Program-made: the position numbers and the translations under genes | Notes under the pieces: model-generated | The model's database searches: none | What the model saw: the letters and a program-made list of their open reading frames with translations, nothing else | What the model was told of the DNA's origin: nothing | Shown: positions 45,757-56,075 of the stretch, piece by piece | Layout: every line of letters begins with the position of its first letter | How positions within the stretch are numbered: the stretch's first letter is position 1 | Source: Deltaproteobacteria bacterium | Lineage (GTDB): Bacteria; Desulfobacterota; Desulfarculia; Adiutricales; Adiutricaceae | NCBI GenBank assembly: GCA_031264185.1 | Contig: JAISEL010000071.1 | Coordinates: forward strand, 1-64,000 | Reading direction: 5' to 3' | DNA length: 64,000 nt

Positions 45757-45843
45757 TCCGGCCGGGACTTTACTTCCGTCGGACTGTTTCTGTCTTTTTT
45801 ACATCAGCCGGACAAGGCGCACGCCTTTTAAACCCAGCCTATT

Positions 45844-46923
45844 ATGCTCAATCTGACCGGTGATCTGGCCGAAATGGAAAAGGCCTATTTAGCTCTGGAA
45901 GAGGACCTGAAAAATCCGGCTCTCTTCCGGGACCAAAAACTGTATTCTGTCACTGCCCGGCGCTACAGCGAACTGGGCCGGCTGGTCAAAATCTGGCATC
46001 AGTATCAAAAAAACGAAAGCGACGAGGCCGGCGCCAGACTTTTATTGGCCGACCAAAATCCGGAGATCCGGGAGCTGGCTGAACTTGAAATAGCCGATTT
46101 GGAGCTGAAAAGAAAAGTTCTGGAAGATGAACTGAAAATCCTTCTGCTGCCCAGGGATCCCAATGACGCCAAAAATACGGTCGTGGAAATAAGAGCCGGC
46201 ACCGGCGGCGACGAAGCCTCCCTGTTTGTCAGCGATCTTTTCCGCATGTATTTAAAATACGCCGAAACCCGGCATTGGAAAACCGAAATATTATCGGCCA
46301 GCCCCACCGAAGCCGGCGGTTTTAAGGAAGTCATCTTCTTAGTCACCGGCGACAGCGTCTATTCCCACTTAAAATATGAAAGCGGCGTCCACCGGGTTCA
46401 GCGGGTGCCGGTCACCGAAACCCAGGGCCGCATCCATACTTCGGCCGTGACCGTGGCCGTCCTGCCGGAAGCCGAGGAAGTGGAAGTGGACATTAAACCC
46501 GAGGAAATAAAAGTAGATGTCTACCGATCCTCCGGTCCGGGAGGCCAGTCCGTCAACACCACCGATTCGGCCGTTCGGGTAACTCACCTGCCCACCGGTC
46601 TGGTCGTAACCTGCCAGGATGAAAAATCCCAGCTAAAAAATAAGCAAAAAGCTTTGACTATCTTAAGAGCCCGCCTTTTAGACCGCCAGATTGCCGAGCA
46701 GCACGAAAAAATAAGTTCCGAACGCCGGGAGCAGGTCGGTTCCGGCGACCGCAGCGAACGCATCAGGACTTACAATTTTCCCCAGGGCCGCCTGACCGAT
46801 CACCGGGTCGGTCTGACGCTCTACCGTCTGCCGGAGATCATCGACGGGGATTTAGCCGAAGTCATTTCGGCGGTCGGGGCTTATTTTCAGGCCAAGCAAC
46901 TGGCCGGATCGGTCAATGAATAA
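45844..46923 (+). CDS. prfA: Peptide chain release factor 1
   Basis: A 359-residue factor that ends translation at UAA and UAG. The anticodon-like tripeptide is PVT in [17 protein letters not shown] (PAT in E. coli). The GGQ motif that triggers hydrolysis is in [20 protein letters not shown]. Also present: [20 protein letters not shown]. The last 8 bases overlap prmC, whose product methylates the GGQ glutamine. Confidence 0.97.
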   Translation: MLNLTGDLAEMEKAYLALEEDLKNPALFRDQKLYSVTARRYSELGRLVKIWHQYQKNESDEAGARLLLADQNPEIRELAELEIADLELKRKVLEDELKILLLPRDPNDAKNTVVEIRAGTGGDEASLFVSDLFRMYLKYAETRHWKTEILSASPTEAGGFKEVIFLVTGDSVYSHLKYESGVHRVQRVPVTETQGRIHTSAVTVAVLPEAEEVEVDIKPEEIKVDVYRSSGPGGQSVNTTDSAVRVTHLPTGLVVTCQDEKSQLKNKQKALTILRARLLDRQIAEQHEKISSERREQVGSGDRSERIRTYNFPQGRLTDHRVGLTLYRLPEIIDGDLAEVISAVGAYFQAKQLAGSVNE

Positions 46924-47776
46924 AACCTGGACTGTGGCGGATATTTTAAAGACCACCTGCGATTTTTTTGGCCGCAAAGGCCTGACCTCTCCCCGCCTGG
47001 AAGCGGAACTTCTGCTGTCCGAAGTTATGTCTCTGTCCCGGGTTCAATTATACGTAAATTTTGAGCGGATCTTAACGGCAGCGGAAGTGGACGCCTACCG
47101 GGAACTAGTCAGACGGCGGGCCAATCACGAACCTGCGGCCTATATTTTGGGCCGCAAAGAATTTTACCGCTTAAATTTTACGGTCACCAAAGATACTTTA
47201 ATCCCCAGGCCGGAAACAGAACACCTGGTTGATGAGGCCTTAAAGCTGGCTAAAAAATTCCCCCCCGACCTGCCTATTGCTGATTTAGGCTGCGGCAGCG
47301 GAGCAATTTCTTTATCTTTGGCCAGAAATCTGCCCCAGGCCCGCATTGCGGCTGTGGACCTGAGCCCCGAGGCTCTGGCTGTGGCCGAAAAAAACGCCCT
47401 GAACCTTAAGGTGGCCGGCCGGGTGGAATTTCTGCTGGGCGATTTGGCCCAGCCTTTAAGCGGCCGGACATTTTCTTTAATCTGCGCCAATCTGCCATAC
47501 GTGCCTACCGAGGATCTGCCGGCCCTGCCGCCGGACGTGGCTTTATACGAACCGAAACCGGCTTTGGACGGCGGACCGAGGGGCCTGGGTTTATACCGCC
47601 GGTTACTGCCCGAAGTCCCGGGGCTGCTGGAGGCCGGCGGCTATATTCTTATGGAAATTTGGCCGCCTTCTCTGGATGAATTAAACGGGCTGATCGTCCA
47701 AGCCGGTTTAAGTCCGGCCGGAGTTTTAAAGGACTACGGACAGCAAAGCCGGGTCGTCACCGCCCAGAAGCTGTGA
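46916..47776 (+). CDS. prmC: Release factor glutamine methyltransferase PrmC
   Basis: A 286-residue SAM-dependent enzyme that methylates the Gln of the GGQ motif in release factors. It has an N-terminal helical substrate domain ([20 protein letters not shown]), SAM loop [16 protein letters not shown], and catalytic NLPY (usually NPPY) in [10 protein letters not shown]. The C-terminal [20 protein letters not shown] block is typical. It starts within the prfA end (8-base overlap). The NPPY-to-NLPY change is conservative at the second position only; Asn and Tyr are kept. Confidence 0.95.
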   Translation: MNKTWTVADILKTTCDFFGRKGLTSPRLEAELLLSEVMSLSRVQLYVNFERILTAAEVDAYRELVRRRANHEPAAYILGRKEFYRLNFTVTKDTLIPRPETEHLVDEALKLAKKFPPDLPIADLGCGSGAISLSLARNLPQARIAAVDLSPEALAVAEKNALNLKVAGRVEFLLGDLAQPLSGRTFSLICANLPYVPTEDLPALPPDVALYEPKPALDGGPRGLGLYRRLLPEVPGLLEAGGYILMEIWPPSLDELNGLIVQAGLSPAGVLKDYGQQSRVVTAQKL

Positions 47777-47879
47777 CTTTTTTCAGATCCGAACCCGTAA
47801 AATTGTATATTATTTTTTCCGGCAGTTAATAAATAAACCGTTTTTCCCCTCTTGGAAAAAACTGTCTTCAGAGGTCTCT

Positions 47880-50411
47880 ATGGTCGGTCGGCCTTTGACT
47901 TTTTTGTGGCTGGTAATTTTTATCGGAGCCGGTCCGGCCGGACCCCTTGCGGCTCAAAATACTGCCCTGGCCCCGGCAGCCGAGGCCAGGGCAGCTGACT
48001 CTTCGGAATTTGAAAAACGCTTAGAAGAGGCCCGCAACATCTTACTGTCGGCCAAGAGCGGCGATCTGACCCTCAATTACCGCCTCCAGCTGGAAAAAGC
48101 CGTGGTCTTATACTATCAGGCCAGTTTACTTCGGCCCCAGTCACCGGAAGTCTGGCTCCGCCTGGGCCGGCTGGCCGAGATCAGGGCTCTGTGGGCCAGA
48201 GATCATCAGGCGGCCGACGATTTAATGGAGGAAGCCAGGAGCCATTTTTTAAAAGCGGCCCAGCTTGGTTTTGAGCAGGCCCATCCGACTGCCCCGCCCG
48301 CTCCCGGACCGGAACCCGAGGCGGTCGACCCGTTTGTGTCGGAACTGCTCTGGTCCGGGCGCTTAAGGCGGGGCGAAATTACTTACGAAGATCTTTACCG
48401 CCGCTATTCGGGCAATGATCTAAGCCCTTTGTACCGGCCCGGTTATTGGACGGATCTGCGCTTTTTAATCCGGAATTTATCGGATCCCCCCAAAAAAGAA
48501 GAGCTTTTGGCCCAGGCTGCAGACCAGTTTGAGGAAGCCTGGCGGGTCATGCCGGTGGAAGTGCCGGTTACAGGCCCCAAACCGGAAAAATTAAAAAAAA
48601 TTAACATCTTGGCCGCCTGGACCGATACGCTCCTGGCCCTTTCGGCCGATTGGCCGGAACCGCCGGCCGATCCAAAAGATCAAAAGGCCTCAGAGGCCCA
48701 AAACGCCTTACCCGCAGCCGATTCTCCGGATCTTTTTTCCCGGGTCCTGGCTCTTTATCCTCTGGCTCTGAAGCTGCCCTTAGACCGCTTTGAAATCAGC
48801 CAGCTTATAACCCGCCTGGAAAAAGCCGAGCCCATGGCCCCCGAGCCGTCTTTGCAGGACGCTCTTTGGAAAATAAAAGACGATTTTTTCACATTCGCTT
48901 TAAAAATCACCAAAAACGATCCCAGCCTTCTGGCCGACTGGGGCCGGGATTATTACCACCGGGCCGATCTTCAGGCCGATGACCGCCGGTGGGCCGGTTA
49001 TCAGGCCGAAGCGGCCAGAAAATTTACTAAATACACCGAATTATTTCCGGATAAAGCCCAGGCTCATTATGTCTGGGGCCGGGTTTTGGAGTTCGGGGCT
49101 TATACGGTCTCACCCTATTTAGCCGAATTATCCGAATTGTCCCAAACGGCCCGGTATTTAAAAACCCTGACCGAGGCCCGGACCCAGTACGAAAAAGCCC
49201 TGAAGCTCCAGGAAAGTCTGGAACACCTGGAAGCTCTGGCCCGGGTCAGTCTGTTTTTAGCTTTTGAGGCTAAAGATAAAGAAGCTTTTGAGGCCGAATT
49301 TATAAAAGCCGTCCGCTTAGGCCATCAGGCTGTCCGGGGAGCCGACAACCCGCCCCAGGGCTGGTTTAACTGGGGCCGGGACTGCTTAAATTTCCGCCAA
49401 AGAATTATTCCCCCACCCTACAGAGGCTACCTGACAGCCGAGGCTTTTTCCTCCTTTAACCGCTACTTAAATTCCAATTCCGTCCAATTGCCGTCCCTGA
49501 CCGAGATGGCCGATCTCGTCTGGACCGTGGCCGCCGAGTACCCGGAGGAGCAGGATCAGGCCTTAAGCTTACTCATAGCTGTCTGCCGGAAATTAACCGC
49601 CATAGCCCCTCAGGAGCCGGGCTACGGATTTGCCCTGGGCCTTTCGGTGTACGCTCAGTTAAACGGCCGGCCGGCCTGGCCGGACGATCCGGCCGTAACT
49701 GACGATTACTCGGCCAAAAAAGCCTTTCTGGAAGTTATGTACGCGTTTTTAGAAAGTCTTGAGGGTTTAAGCGTCTGGCAGCAGGGCTCCCAGGCCCCGG
49801 AACCTTTGAAATTTATGGCCCCGGAAGTAGGCCGGCCTTTTCTGTACGCCAACCGGGCCACATTTCAGGAGAGGCTGGCCTCGGCTTTAAACCGGCCGGT
49901 GGTCAGACTTCTGTCCATGGCCCGGCCGGAGACTCTGCCGCCCTGGTACCGGTTTCAGACCGCCTCCTTTCTGAGGCTGGCCGCAGCTTCCGGGTATCCG
50001 CCCGAGGAAGAGCAGATGGCTTACTTCCGGCTGGCTCTCCACTATCTGCGTCTGGCCCGGACCGAAGAGGATAATAATCCTTTTTTGGGCCTCATCATGG
50101 CCGAGGAAGGCCTGGTTCTGGCCGAACTTAATTTATTAAATCCCACCCCGGATCCGATCCTGTTAAATGAGGCTGAAAGCTTATGGGCCGAAGCCGAAAA
50201 AATTACCCCCGGCTCAAGCCACTATGCCCGGGCCCGATGGTCGGCCTGGCGGGGCGACGAGGAAAATCTGAAAAAATCCCTGAGTCATCCCGTCTCCTGG
50301 GAAGACAATCTGACCTGGCCGGACTACAGGCAGGGGGTTAAAGATCCGGCTTTCCGGGCTTATATAAATCAAAGCTGGTTTAAAAAAGCCTGGTTCGGTT
50401 ACAGCCGCTGA
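47880..50411 (+). CDS. Large exported helical-repeat (TPR-like) protein
   Basis: An 843-residue protein with an N-terminal signal (LTFLWLVIFIGAGPAGPLAA). The rest is helical repeats of TPR style: LEKAVVLYYQASLLRPQSPE, VWLRLGRLAEI, AHYVWGRVLEFGAYT and LTEARTQYEKALKLQESLEH. No catalytic motif is seen. Many Trp-Gly-Arg-Asp (WGRDY, WGRVL, WGRDC) repeats mark the helical unit. Probably periplasmic, with a scaffold role. It starts at ATG 47880 after AGAGG. The following small gene is 72 bases away. Not recognised by name. Confidence 0.72.
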   Translation: MVGRPLTFLWLVIFIGAGPAGPLAAQNTALAPAAEARAADSSEFEKRLEEARNILLSAKSGDLTLNYRLQLEKAVVLYYQASLLRPQSPEVWLRLGRLAEIRALWARDHQAADDLMEEARSHFLKAAQLGFEQAHPTAPPAPGPEPEAVDPFVSELLWSGRLRRGEITYEDLYRRYSGNDLSPLYRPGYWTDLRFLIRNLSDPPKKEELLAQAADQFEEAWRVMPVEVPVTGPKPEKLKKINILAAWTDTLLALSADWPEPPADPKDQKASEAQNALPAADSPDLFSRVLALYPLALKLPLDRFEISQLITRLEKAEPMAPEPSLQDALWKIKDDFFTFALKITKNDPSLLADWGRDYYHRADLQADDRRWAGYQAEAARKFTKYTELFPDKAQAHYVWGRVLEFGAYTVSPYLAELSELSQTARYLKTLTEARTQYEKALKLQESLEHLEALARVSLFLAFEAKDKEAFEAEFIKAVRLGHQAVRGADNPPQGWFNWGRDCLNFRQRIIPPPYRGYLTAEAFSSFNRYLNSNSVQLPSLTEMADLVWTVAAEYPEEQDQALSLLIAVCRKLTAIAPQEPGYGFALGLSVYAQLNGRPAWPDDPAVTDDYSAKKAFLEVMYAFLESLEGLSVWQQGSQAPEPLKFMAPEVGRPFLYANRATFQERLASALNRPVVRLLSMARPETLPPWYRFQTASFLRLAAASGYPPEEEQMAYFRLALHYLRLARTEEDNNPFLGLIMAEEGLVLAELNLLNPTPDPILLNEAESLWAEAEKITPGSSHYARARWSAWRGDEENLKKSLSHPVSWEDNLTWPDYRQGVKDPAFRAYINQSWFKKAWFGYSR

Positions 50412-50483
50412 CCGGTTTTTCTGATGGAAGAACTTTATTCACCCTAAGGCTCTGGGCCTTAAACACTGACAATTGAGGCTTTA

Positions 50484-50726
50484 ATGACCATTTTTCAGTT
50501 CAAAAAAAGAAAACTTATTGACGACGTCATCCAGGCTCTGGCCGAGGAAGATACCGAAGATCCCTTTGAGGACATTCTGGTCATCACCCGGAAAGCCAGC
50601 GGGGCTCACCACGCGTTTATGGCCGGTCTGACCAAATACAATTCCCTCCTGGAATTTATCGGCTGTCTGGAGGCGGCCAAAATCGAACTTATCATGGGCA
50701 GTCTGGTCGAAGATGACGACGAATAG
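50484..50726 (+). CDS. Small acidic hypothetical protein
   Basis: An 80-residue protein, basic at the N-terminus (FQFKKRKL), acidic in the middle and end (AEEDTEDPFEDI, VEDDDE). It has a helical pattern. TTGAGG lies before ATG 50484, and the last 14 bases overlap the next gene, so translation is likely coupled. No family recognised. Confidence 0.65.
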   Translation: MTIFQFKKRKLIDDVIQALAEEDTEDPFEDILVITRKASGAHHAFMAGLTKYNSLLEFIGCLEAAKIELIMGSLVEDDDE

Positions 50727-51687
50727 TCAGCCCCGGGTTCTGGTAACCGGCGGAGCCGGCTTCATCGGCTCCCATTTGACCGAAGCTTTGGTCAAGTCAG
50801 GCTGCCGGGTCCGGGTTTTAGATAACCTCCACTCAGGCGATCTGGCCTTTTTAGCCAGTGTCTGCGACAAAGTGGAATTTATAAACCAGGATATTTTGGA
50901 CCTGCCCCGGCTGATCCAAGCCATGGACGGGATCAGGGTCGTCTACCACCTGGCCGCTCTGGCCTCGGTCACGGAAAGCTTGAAAGAGCCGGATTCTTAT
51001 CTGGCCACCAACGGCCGGGGCACATTAAACGTCTTTCAGGCGGCCTGGGAGAAAAAAGTGGCCCGGGTTGTCACCGCCTCATCTTCGGCTGTTTACGGAG
51101 ACGGGCCTTCCCCTTCCGAAGAAACCCAGGCCCCCAGAGCCGATACCCCTTACGCAGCCACCAAGCTTCTGGCCGAAAATCTGGGCCTGTTTTTTCAGCA
51201 GTTCCGGGGCCTGGAAGTGGTCTCCCTGCGTCTTTTTAATGTCTACGGCCCCCGTCAGGCCGCCGCCGGCCCGGAAGCCTCGGTCATCCCCGTATTTGTT
51301 CAGGCAGCCATTGACGGACAAAGACCCGTGATTTACGGCGACGGCGAGCAGACCCGGGACTTTATTGAAGTCCGGGATGCGGTCCGGGCTTTTATGGCCG
51401 CCGGCTCAAGGCCTCTGGCCAGATCCGGGGTCTATAATGTCGGCACCGGGGAAACTGTCTCGGTTAACCGCCTGTACGGCTTACTTAAAGAACTGGCGCC
51501 GGGACTGCCTCAAGCCCGGTACGCCCCGTTCCGGCCCGGAGATGTTCTAAGTTCGGTGGCTAAAACGGAGCGGACCAGAAAAAATTTAAAATTTTCGGCT
51601 CACATTGATATACGGGAAGGTCTGGCCTCCCTCCTGGCGGCCGGCGGGCCCAAAAAAGACTTTTCAATTTCGAAAAACAGAGTATGA
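50713..51687 (+). CDS. NAD-dependent sugar epimerase/dehydratase (GalE-like SDR)
   Basis: A 324-residue extended short-chain dehydrogenase. The NAD loop VLVTGGAGFIGSHLTEALV is at the N-terminus, with the catalytic Ser in TASSSAVYGDG and Tyr-Lys in TPYAATKLLAENL. SLRLFNVYGPRQ and YGDGEQTRDFIEVRDAVRAF are typical of UDP-hexose 4-epimerases. The exact sugar nucleotide is not clear. It overlaps the preceding small gene by 14 bases. Confidence 0.85.
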   Translation: MTTNSQPRVLVTGGAGFIGSHLTEALVKSGCRVRVLDNLHSGDLAFLASVCDKVEFINQDILDLPRLIQAMDGIRVVYHLAALASVTESLKEPDSYLATNGRGTLNVFQAAWEKKVARVVTASSSAVYGDGPSPSEETQAPRADTPYAATKLLAENLGLFFQQFRGLEVVSLRLFNVYGPRQAAAGPEASVIPVFVQAAIDGQRPVIYGDGEQTRDFIEVRDAVRAFMAAGSRPLARSGVYNVGTGETVSVNRLYGLLKELAPGLPQARYAPFRPGDVLSSVAKTERTRKNLKFSAHIDIREGLASLLAAGGPKKDFSISKNRV

Positions 51688-51966
51688 TAAACAAAAAATA
51701 TAGAGATTCTTTAGCCTCTGAAATTTTAAACAAGCTCAGTTCCTAAAATCTTGCCAAGCTATTACAGATGATATTAAATAAATATTTAGCAAAATATAGA
51801 AAAAACTTTGTTATATAGACGGCTGTTGGAAGAATCAGATCGGATTTTGGGACTTAAAGACCCAAAACAAGACTGCCGGACTTAATAAAACAGTCAAAAC
51901 CCGGAAAATTAACCGGATTCAACCGTTTTTGGAGGTCTGCCGGACAATTTTCAAGGAAATATTGTA
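51688..51966. other. No gene; AT-rich intergenic DNA
   Basis: AT-rich at 51690-51810. No signal other than the promoter that follows. Confidence 0.5.
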
Positions 51967-51995
51967 TTGACAGCCTTCCAGTGAGGGATTATAAT
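51967..51995 (+). promoter_or_regulatory. Perfect-consensus sigma-70 promoter upstream of pal
   Basis: TTGACA (51967-51972), exactly 17 bases, TATAAT (51990-51995). The nearest gene is pal at 52228, leaving a leader of about 225 bases, or a separate short RNA. Confidence 0.82.
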
Positions 51996-52227
51996 TTATG
52001 GGTTAAATCTGAAATGTTCAGAGACTTAGGAATAAGTCCCTGAGCTTTTGGAAAATAATTATTTTTTTTGGACTTTTTGTTCAACATTAATTAAACTTAA
52101 AAATGCATCCTGTTTGACAGGCTGTCAATAAGAAATTACCGGCTGGCGCATTTGGGCTGGGTTAGTTCTGGCTCGAAATTGGTAACGGGCCAAATGATTT
52201 CAACAATTTCACACGGAGGACTTGTAA

Positions 52228-52683
52228 ATGAGGAAACTTTTACTGCTGGCGGCCCTGACCATGATTCTGGCCCCGCTCAGCCTTGGCTGCACAAAGAAAG
52301 CTCCAGAAGGGGGTGGGGATACCGGTCTGTCAGAAGCTGACCGGCACTTTCTTAATGAACATGTTTACTTCGACTTTGACCGCTATAATATCCGGTCGGA
52401 TCAGGTTAGCACGCTTTTATCCAAGGCTGCTTACATGAACGCCAATACCGGGGCTCAGGTAGAAATCCAGGGTCACTGCGACGAAAGAGGCACTGAGGCC
52501 TATAACCTGGCCTTAGGCGATCGCCGGGCCAAAGCCGCTTACAACTATTTGGTTGACCAGGGTATTTCCCAGGGCCGGATGTCCACCATTTCTTACGGCA
52601 AAGACCGGCCTCTGTCCATGGGCAGCGACGAGGCTTCCTGGGCTGTTAACCGCCGGGCTCAGTTTATTCTTCTGAACCGTTAA
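52228..52683 (+). CDS. pal: Peptidoglycan-associated lipoprotein Pal
   Basis: A 151-residue outer-membrane lipoprotein. The signal ends in lipobox LSLGC (Cys21). The OmpA-like domain has VYFDFDRYNIRSDQ, VEIQGHCDERGTEAYNLALG and RRAKAAYNYLVDQGI, with the peptidoglycan-binding Asp/Arg in DERGT and NRRAQF. Pal tethers the outer membrane to peptidoglycan with Tol, though no tol genes are adjacent. GGAGG lies 8 bases before ATG 52228. It is alone between its promoter and terminator. Confidence 0.95.
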   Translation: MRKLLLLAALTMILAPLSLGCTKKAPEGGGDTGLSEADRHFLNEHVYFDFDRYNIRSDQVSTLLSKAAYMNANTGAQVEIQGHCDERGTEAYNLALGDRRAKAAYNYLVDQGISQGRMSTISYGKDRPLSMGSDEASWAVNRRAQFILLNR

Positions 52684-52721
52684 GCGGATAATCTTGGATT
52701 GGGCTAATCCATAGCTGCTGA

Positions 52722-52753
52722 CCGGGATCCCCTCAGGGATCCCGGTTTTTTTT
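52722..52753 (+). terminator. Terminator after pal
   Basis: Ten-base perfect arms (CCGGGATCCC, GGGATCCCGG), 4-base loop, then eight Ts. Confidence 0.92.
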
Positions 52754-53169
52754 GTCCTAAAAGAGCCTAAACCGCCTTTTTTCTTAAAAAGTTTGTGATA
52801 CTATACAAGATGTTATAAAATTAAGGATAGCCTGCGGTCGGTTTGTGTTCTCAGGCAGCCGCCCGGGCCGGGTTTAATCATCTGAGGATCTGTCAGAGAT
52901 TTTTTGCCAATCACGTTCAGCTGATGACGGGGGGCTGTAAGGGCCCTGGATTAACCGGGGAAAGCGGCGGCCGGCCCGCCCCGTTTTCCGCACAGGTTTA
53001 GACCGGCGGCGGGGCGCTTCAAAAGCTCCTCACCCTTGAGGTCTGAAGCCCGAGACAATGGCAGGCAGGACTGAAAAGAATCGCATTTTCGATTCTGATT
53101 AAATTACACTTGAGGAGGAGGCGCGGCCTTCCCGGCCTTTCGGACGGGGTTTCTGCGCCGAAGATTCGG
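52754..53169. other. No gene; upstream region of the chemotaxis block
   Basis: GC-rich from 52850. A purine-rich GAGGAGGAG at 53111-53119 looks like a ribosome site but has no in-frame ATG close by. Confidence 0.4.
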
Positions 53170-53883
53170 ATGACCGGACAGACACCCAAAGTTCTGGTGA
53201 TCGATGATGACGAAATAATCCACCGTCTGGTCGGGGCTGTTCTCAAAAAGGGCGGGTACCTGTGCCTGGATGCCTACCGGGGGGAAGATGGTCTGGAAAT
53301 GGCCCGGACCCAGAACCCCCAGCTCATTATCCTGGATATTATGATGCCGGGCTTAAACGGCTTTGAGGTCCTGCAGTATTTAAAGGCCAGCCCGGTGACC
53401 TCGTCTATTCCGGTTATATTCTTAACCGGCCAGGTTCATCAGTCCGACAAAAGTCAGGCCAAAAACCTAGGGGCTGTGGACTTTATGGAAAAGCCCTTTG
53501 AGCACAAGGAGCTTTTAGCCCGGATTGACACTTACGTTAAAACAAAAACCCATGACCGCGATCTGTCTTACCTGAACCGGCGCCTGACCCGGGTCACCCA
53601 GCAGGCCCTGGATCTGATAAACCCCAAAAATGAGGTCGATTTAGAAGATCTGCCCGATGCTTCGGTTTCCAGGCTTTTATCGGAACTGGAAGCCGCCCAG
53701 GACCAGCTGACGACTCTGGATGTCAAATGGTCTTTTCTGGCTGACAACCTGAAGCCGGACGAAAGCTTAGACTTTCCTGAGTCTATAGCGCAGCTGCGGA
53801 GTCACTTAACTGAAATCCAGAATCTGGCCGGCCGTCTGGCCGCCTCTCTGGGCTGGTCCGCCGCCAGAGATCTCAACTGTTAG
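53170..53883 (+). CDS. Response regulator with C-terminal helical region
   Basis: A 237-residue protein. The receiver (about 1-125) has VLVIDDDE, phospho-Asp in LIILDIMMPGLNGFEVLQYL, Thr in IFLTGQ and Lys in FMEKPF. The C-terminal 110 residues are helical and acidic, with no DNA-binding motif. ATG 53170 is chosen because the receiver begins 8 residues later; a TTG at 53110 would add 20 residues, so the start is uncertain. It lies 15 bases before cheA and is the likely phosphate acceptor or sink in this pathway. Confidence 0.85.
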   Translation: MTGQTPKVLVIDDDEIIHRLVGAVLKKGGYLCLDAYRGEDGLEMARTQNPQLIILDIMMPGLNGFEVLQYLKASPVTSSIPVIFLTGQVHQSDKSQAKNLGAVDFMEKPFEHKELLARIDTYVKTKTHDRDLSYLNRRLTRVTQQALDLINPKNEVDLEDLPDASVSRLLSELEAAQDQLTTLDVKWSFLADNLKPDESLDFPESIAQLRSHLTEIQNLAGRLAASLGWSAARDLNC

Positions 53884-53898
53884 ACAAAGAGTCATATT

Positions 53899-56049
53899 AT
53901 GTCAGACATGGAACTAGACCCAACTCTGCTTCAGGATTTCATTACAGAATCCAAGGAACTTCTGGAGGATTACACCTCCTCCATGTCGGCCTTTGAAGCT
54001 GATCCCAAAAATCTGGATACTATTAACCCTGTCTTCCGGGCCGCCCACACTCTGAAGGGCTCAAGCGCTTTTTTCGGCTTAAACCACATTAAAGATTTTG
54101 CCCATAAGCTGGAGAACCTTTTGGACGAGATCCGCCACGGCACCAGAGCGGCCGATCCCAAGGCCATAGAGTTCCTGTTTTTAGCCGGCAATCACCTGAA
54201 GGCCATGTTTGACCGCTTATCCGAAGGAGACACGAAATCCGTACTCCTGCCAGAAGAAGAGGCTTTCCAGACGGAACTGGTGGAATGGATGGGCCAGACC
54301 GGCTCCCAGGTCCGCGGGGGGGCTGATTTTGAGGGCACGTGCTCCAAAATCAAGGCCCTTCTGTCTGAGGCCTTAGACCTGGGCGGAGATCCGGACCAGC
54401 TTATTCAGCATATTTCAGACCTCATAAATGTTCTGCCCCTGGCCTCTCCGGCCAAAAAAGAAGAGGCGCCTTACGTCAGGCCCGAGACAGTCAGTTACCG
54501 CGATATCGACTTAACCGAACCCCTGCTCCTGGCTCTGGACAATATTAACGGCCCCGCTTTTGATCCCAAAGCCTTTGACGGGGAACTGAAAAAAGTGGGC
54601 GGACTCATAAAAGATAACAGCTGGACCGAATTAGAGCCAGCGTTTCAGGCGGCCATGGAAGATTTTACGGCCGTCTTTGACAGCGGCCTGGATTTTGATC
54701 CCATTTTGACGGGATTGATCCGGGAAAAACTTACGATCTTTTTGGATGCCCTGACCCTGACTTATCCGGAAACGGCTCCGGACGCCCAGGCCAAAGAGGC
54801 CCGGCCGGAAAAACCCGAACCTAAAGAGGAAAAGGAACCGCCTAAGCAGGAACGAAAAACCATGCGCATTTCTGAGGAAAAAGTCGACGGCTTTATGAGC
54901 TACGTGGGCGAGCTGATCGTTACGGCCGAGACTTTTAACTACCTCCAGAAAACCATTGAGCAGGAAAAAGTCAACCCAAATACTATCAGGGCTTTTAAAA
55001 ACGCCAATCAGGCCTTCCGGGAACTGTCCGACGAACTCCAGGAAAGCCTCATGGAAATCAGAAGGGTTCCCATCAAAGGCATTCTTCAGAAAGTCAACAT
55101 GATGTCCAGGGAGCTTTCCCACCAGCTGGGCAAAAAAGTCAAAGTTCAGCTGGTAGGCGAAGATGTCCAGCTTGATAAAAGCATTGCCGAAAGTCTGGAA
55201 GGGCCTTTGGTCCACGTGGTCAGAAACTCCATGGACCACGGCCTGGAACCGCCTGAAGAGCGGGAGTCTCTGGGCAAAAATGCCGAAGGGCTGCTTAAGG
55301 TTTCGGCTTCGGCTGACAAGGAATTTTTCTATCTGGTGGTCGAAGACGACGGCCGGGGCATCGATCCCCAGACCATGCGCCAGGTGGCCATCAGTAAAAG
55401 CATGATGACCGAAACCCAGGCCATGGCTTTATCGGACAAAGAAGCCATCGGACTTATTTTCGGAGCCGGCTTTTCCACCGCCAAGCAGATTACCGACGTC
55501 TCCGGCCGGGGGGTGGGCATGGACGTGGTCAGAACGAACATTAACGCCTTAAACGGCTCCATAAATGTGGACTCCAAAGTCCATCACGGCACCACAATCA
55601 CCCTTAAAATACCCCTGTCCGTAACTCTCCAGGTCATTAAAGCCTTACTCGTCCGGGTGGGCCATTCCAATTTCATCATCTCTTTGGAAGAAATCCTGGA
55701 ATCCCTCCGGCCCAGCCCGGGGGAACTGTCAACGGTGGAAGGCCGGGGCCTTATTTTAAACCGCCGGGGTCAGATTACGCCCTTAATTAAACTATACGAA
55801 ATCTTTGATCTCGAACCTGAATATCCCGATCCGGCCGACGGACTTTTAGTCATGGTCGAGACCAGTTCGGGCCGTTACGCCCTTTTAGTCGATGAGGTCA
55901 TGGGTCAGCAGCAGGTAGTGGTCAAAGAGCTGGGGGAACAGTTCAAAAGGCTTAATTTTCTGGCCGGCAGCGCCTTGCTGGGTGACGGCGGCCTGGGCCT
56001 GGTCCTGGCCGCCGAGGGCATTGCCCGGCTGGCCTTCGGTCTGGACTGA
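53899..56049 (+). CDS. cheA: Chemotaxis histidine kinase CheA
   Basis: A 716-residue kinase. The P1 HPt domain has the phosphorylated His50 in AAHTLKGSSAFFG. A P2-like linker lies at about 130-320 with an acidic-basic stretch EKPEPKEEKEPPKQE. P3 dimerisation starts near MRISEEKVDGFMSYVGELIV. The P4 ATPase has VHVVRNSMDHGLE and ISDVSGRGVGMDVVR-type boxes (ITDVSGRGVGMDVVRTN). The P5 CheW-like domain ends at about 710. It phosphorylates CheY/CheB-type receivers in response to receptors. 26 bases separate it from the CheD-receiver gene. Confidence 0.96.
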   Translation: MSDMELDPTLLQDFITESKELLEDYTSSMSAFEADPKNLDTINPVFRAAHTLKGSSAFFGLNHIKDFAHKLENLLDEIRHGTRAADPKAIEFLFLAGNHLKAMFDRLSEGDTKSVLLPEEEAFQTELVEWMGQTGSQVRGGADFEGTCSKIKALLSEALDLGGDPDQLIQHISDLINVLPLASPAKKEEAPYVRPETVSYRDIDLTEPLLLALDNINGPAFDPKAFDGELKKVGGLIKDNSWTELEPAFQAAMEDFTAVFDSGLDFDPILTGLIREKLTIFLDALTLTYPETAPDAQAKEARPEKPEPKEEKEPPKQERKTMRISEEKVDGFMSYVGELIVTAETFNYLQKTIEQEKVNPNTIRAFKNANQAFRELSDELQESLMEIRRVPIKGILQKVNMMSRELSHQLGKKVKVQLVGEDVQLDKSIAESLEGPLVHVVRNSMDHGLEPPEERESLGKNAEGLLKVSASADKEFFYLVVEDDGRGIDPQTMRQVAISKSMMTETQAMALSDKEAIGLIFGAGFSTAKQITDVSGRGVGMDVVRTNINALNGSINVDSKVHHGTTITLKIPLSVTLQVIKALLVRVGHSNFIISLEEILESLRPSPGELSTVEGRGLILNRRGQITPLIKLYEIFDLEPEYPDPADGLLVMVETSSGRYALLVDEVMGQQQVVVKELGEQFKRLNFLAGSALLGDGGLGLVLAAEGIARLAFGLD

Positions 56050-56075
56050 ATTCCTCAACTTATAAAGGATTACAC

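Noticed and set aside
54631-55239. 202-codon antisense frame inside cheA
   Set aside because: Shadow of a well-supported CheA reading frame; no family features.
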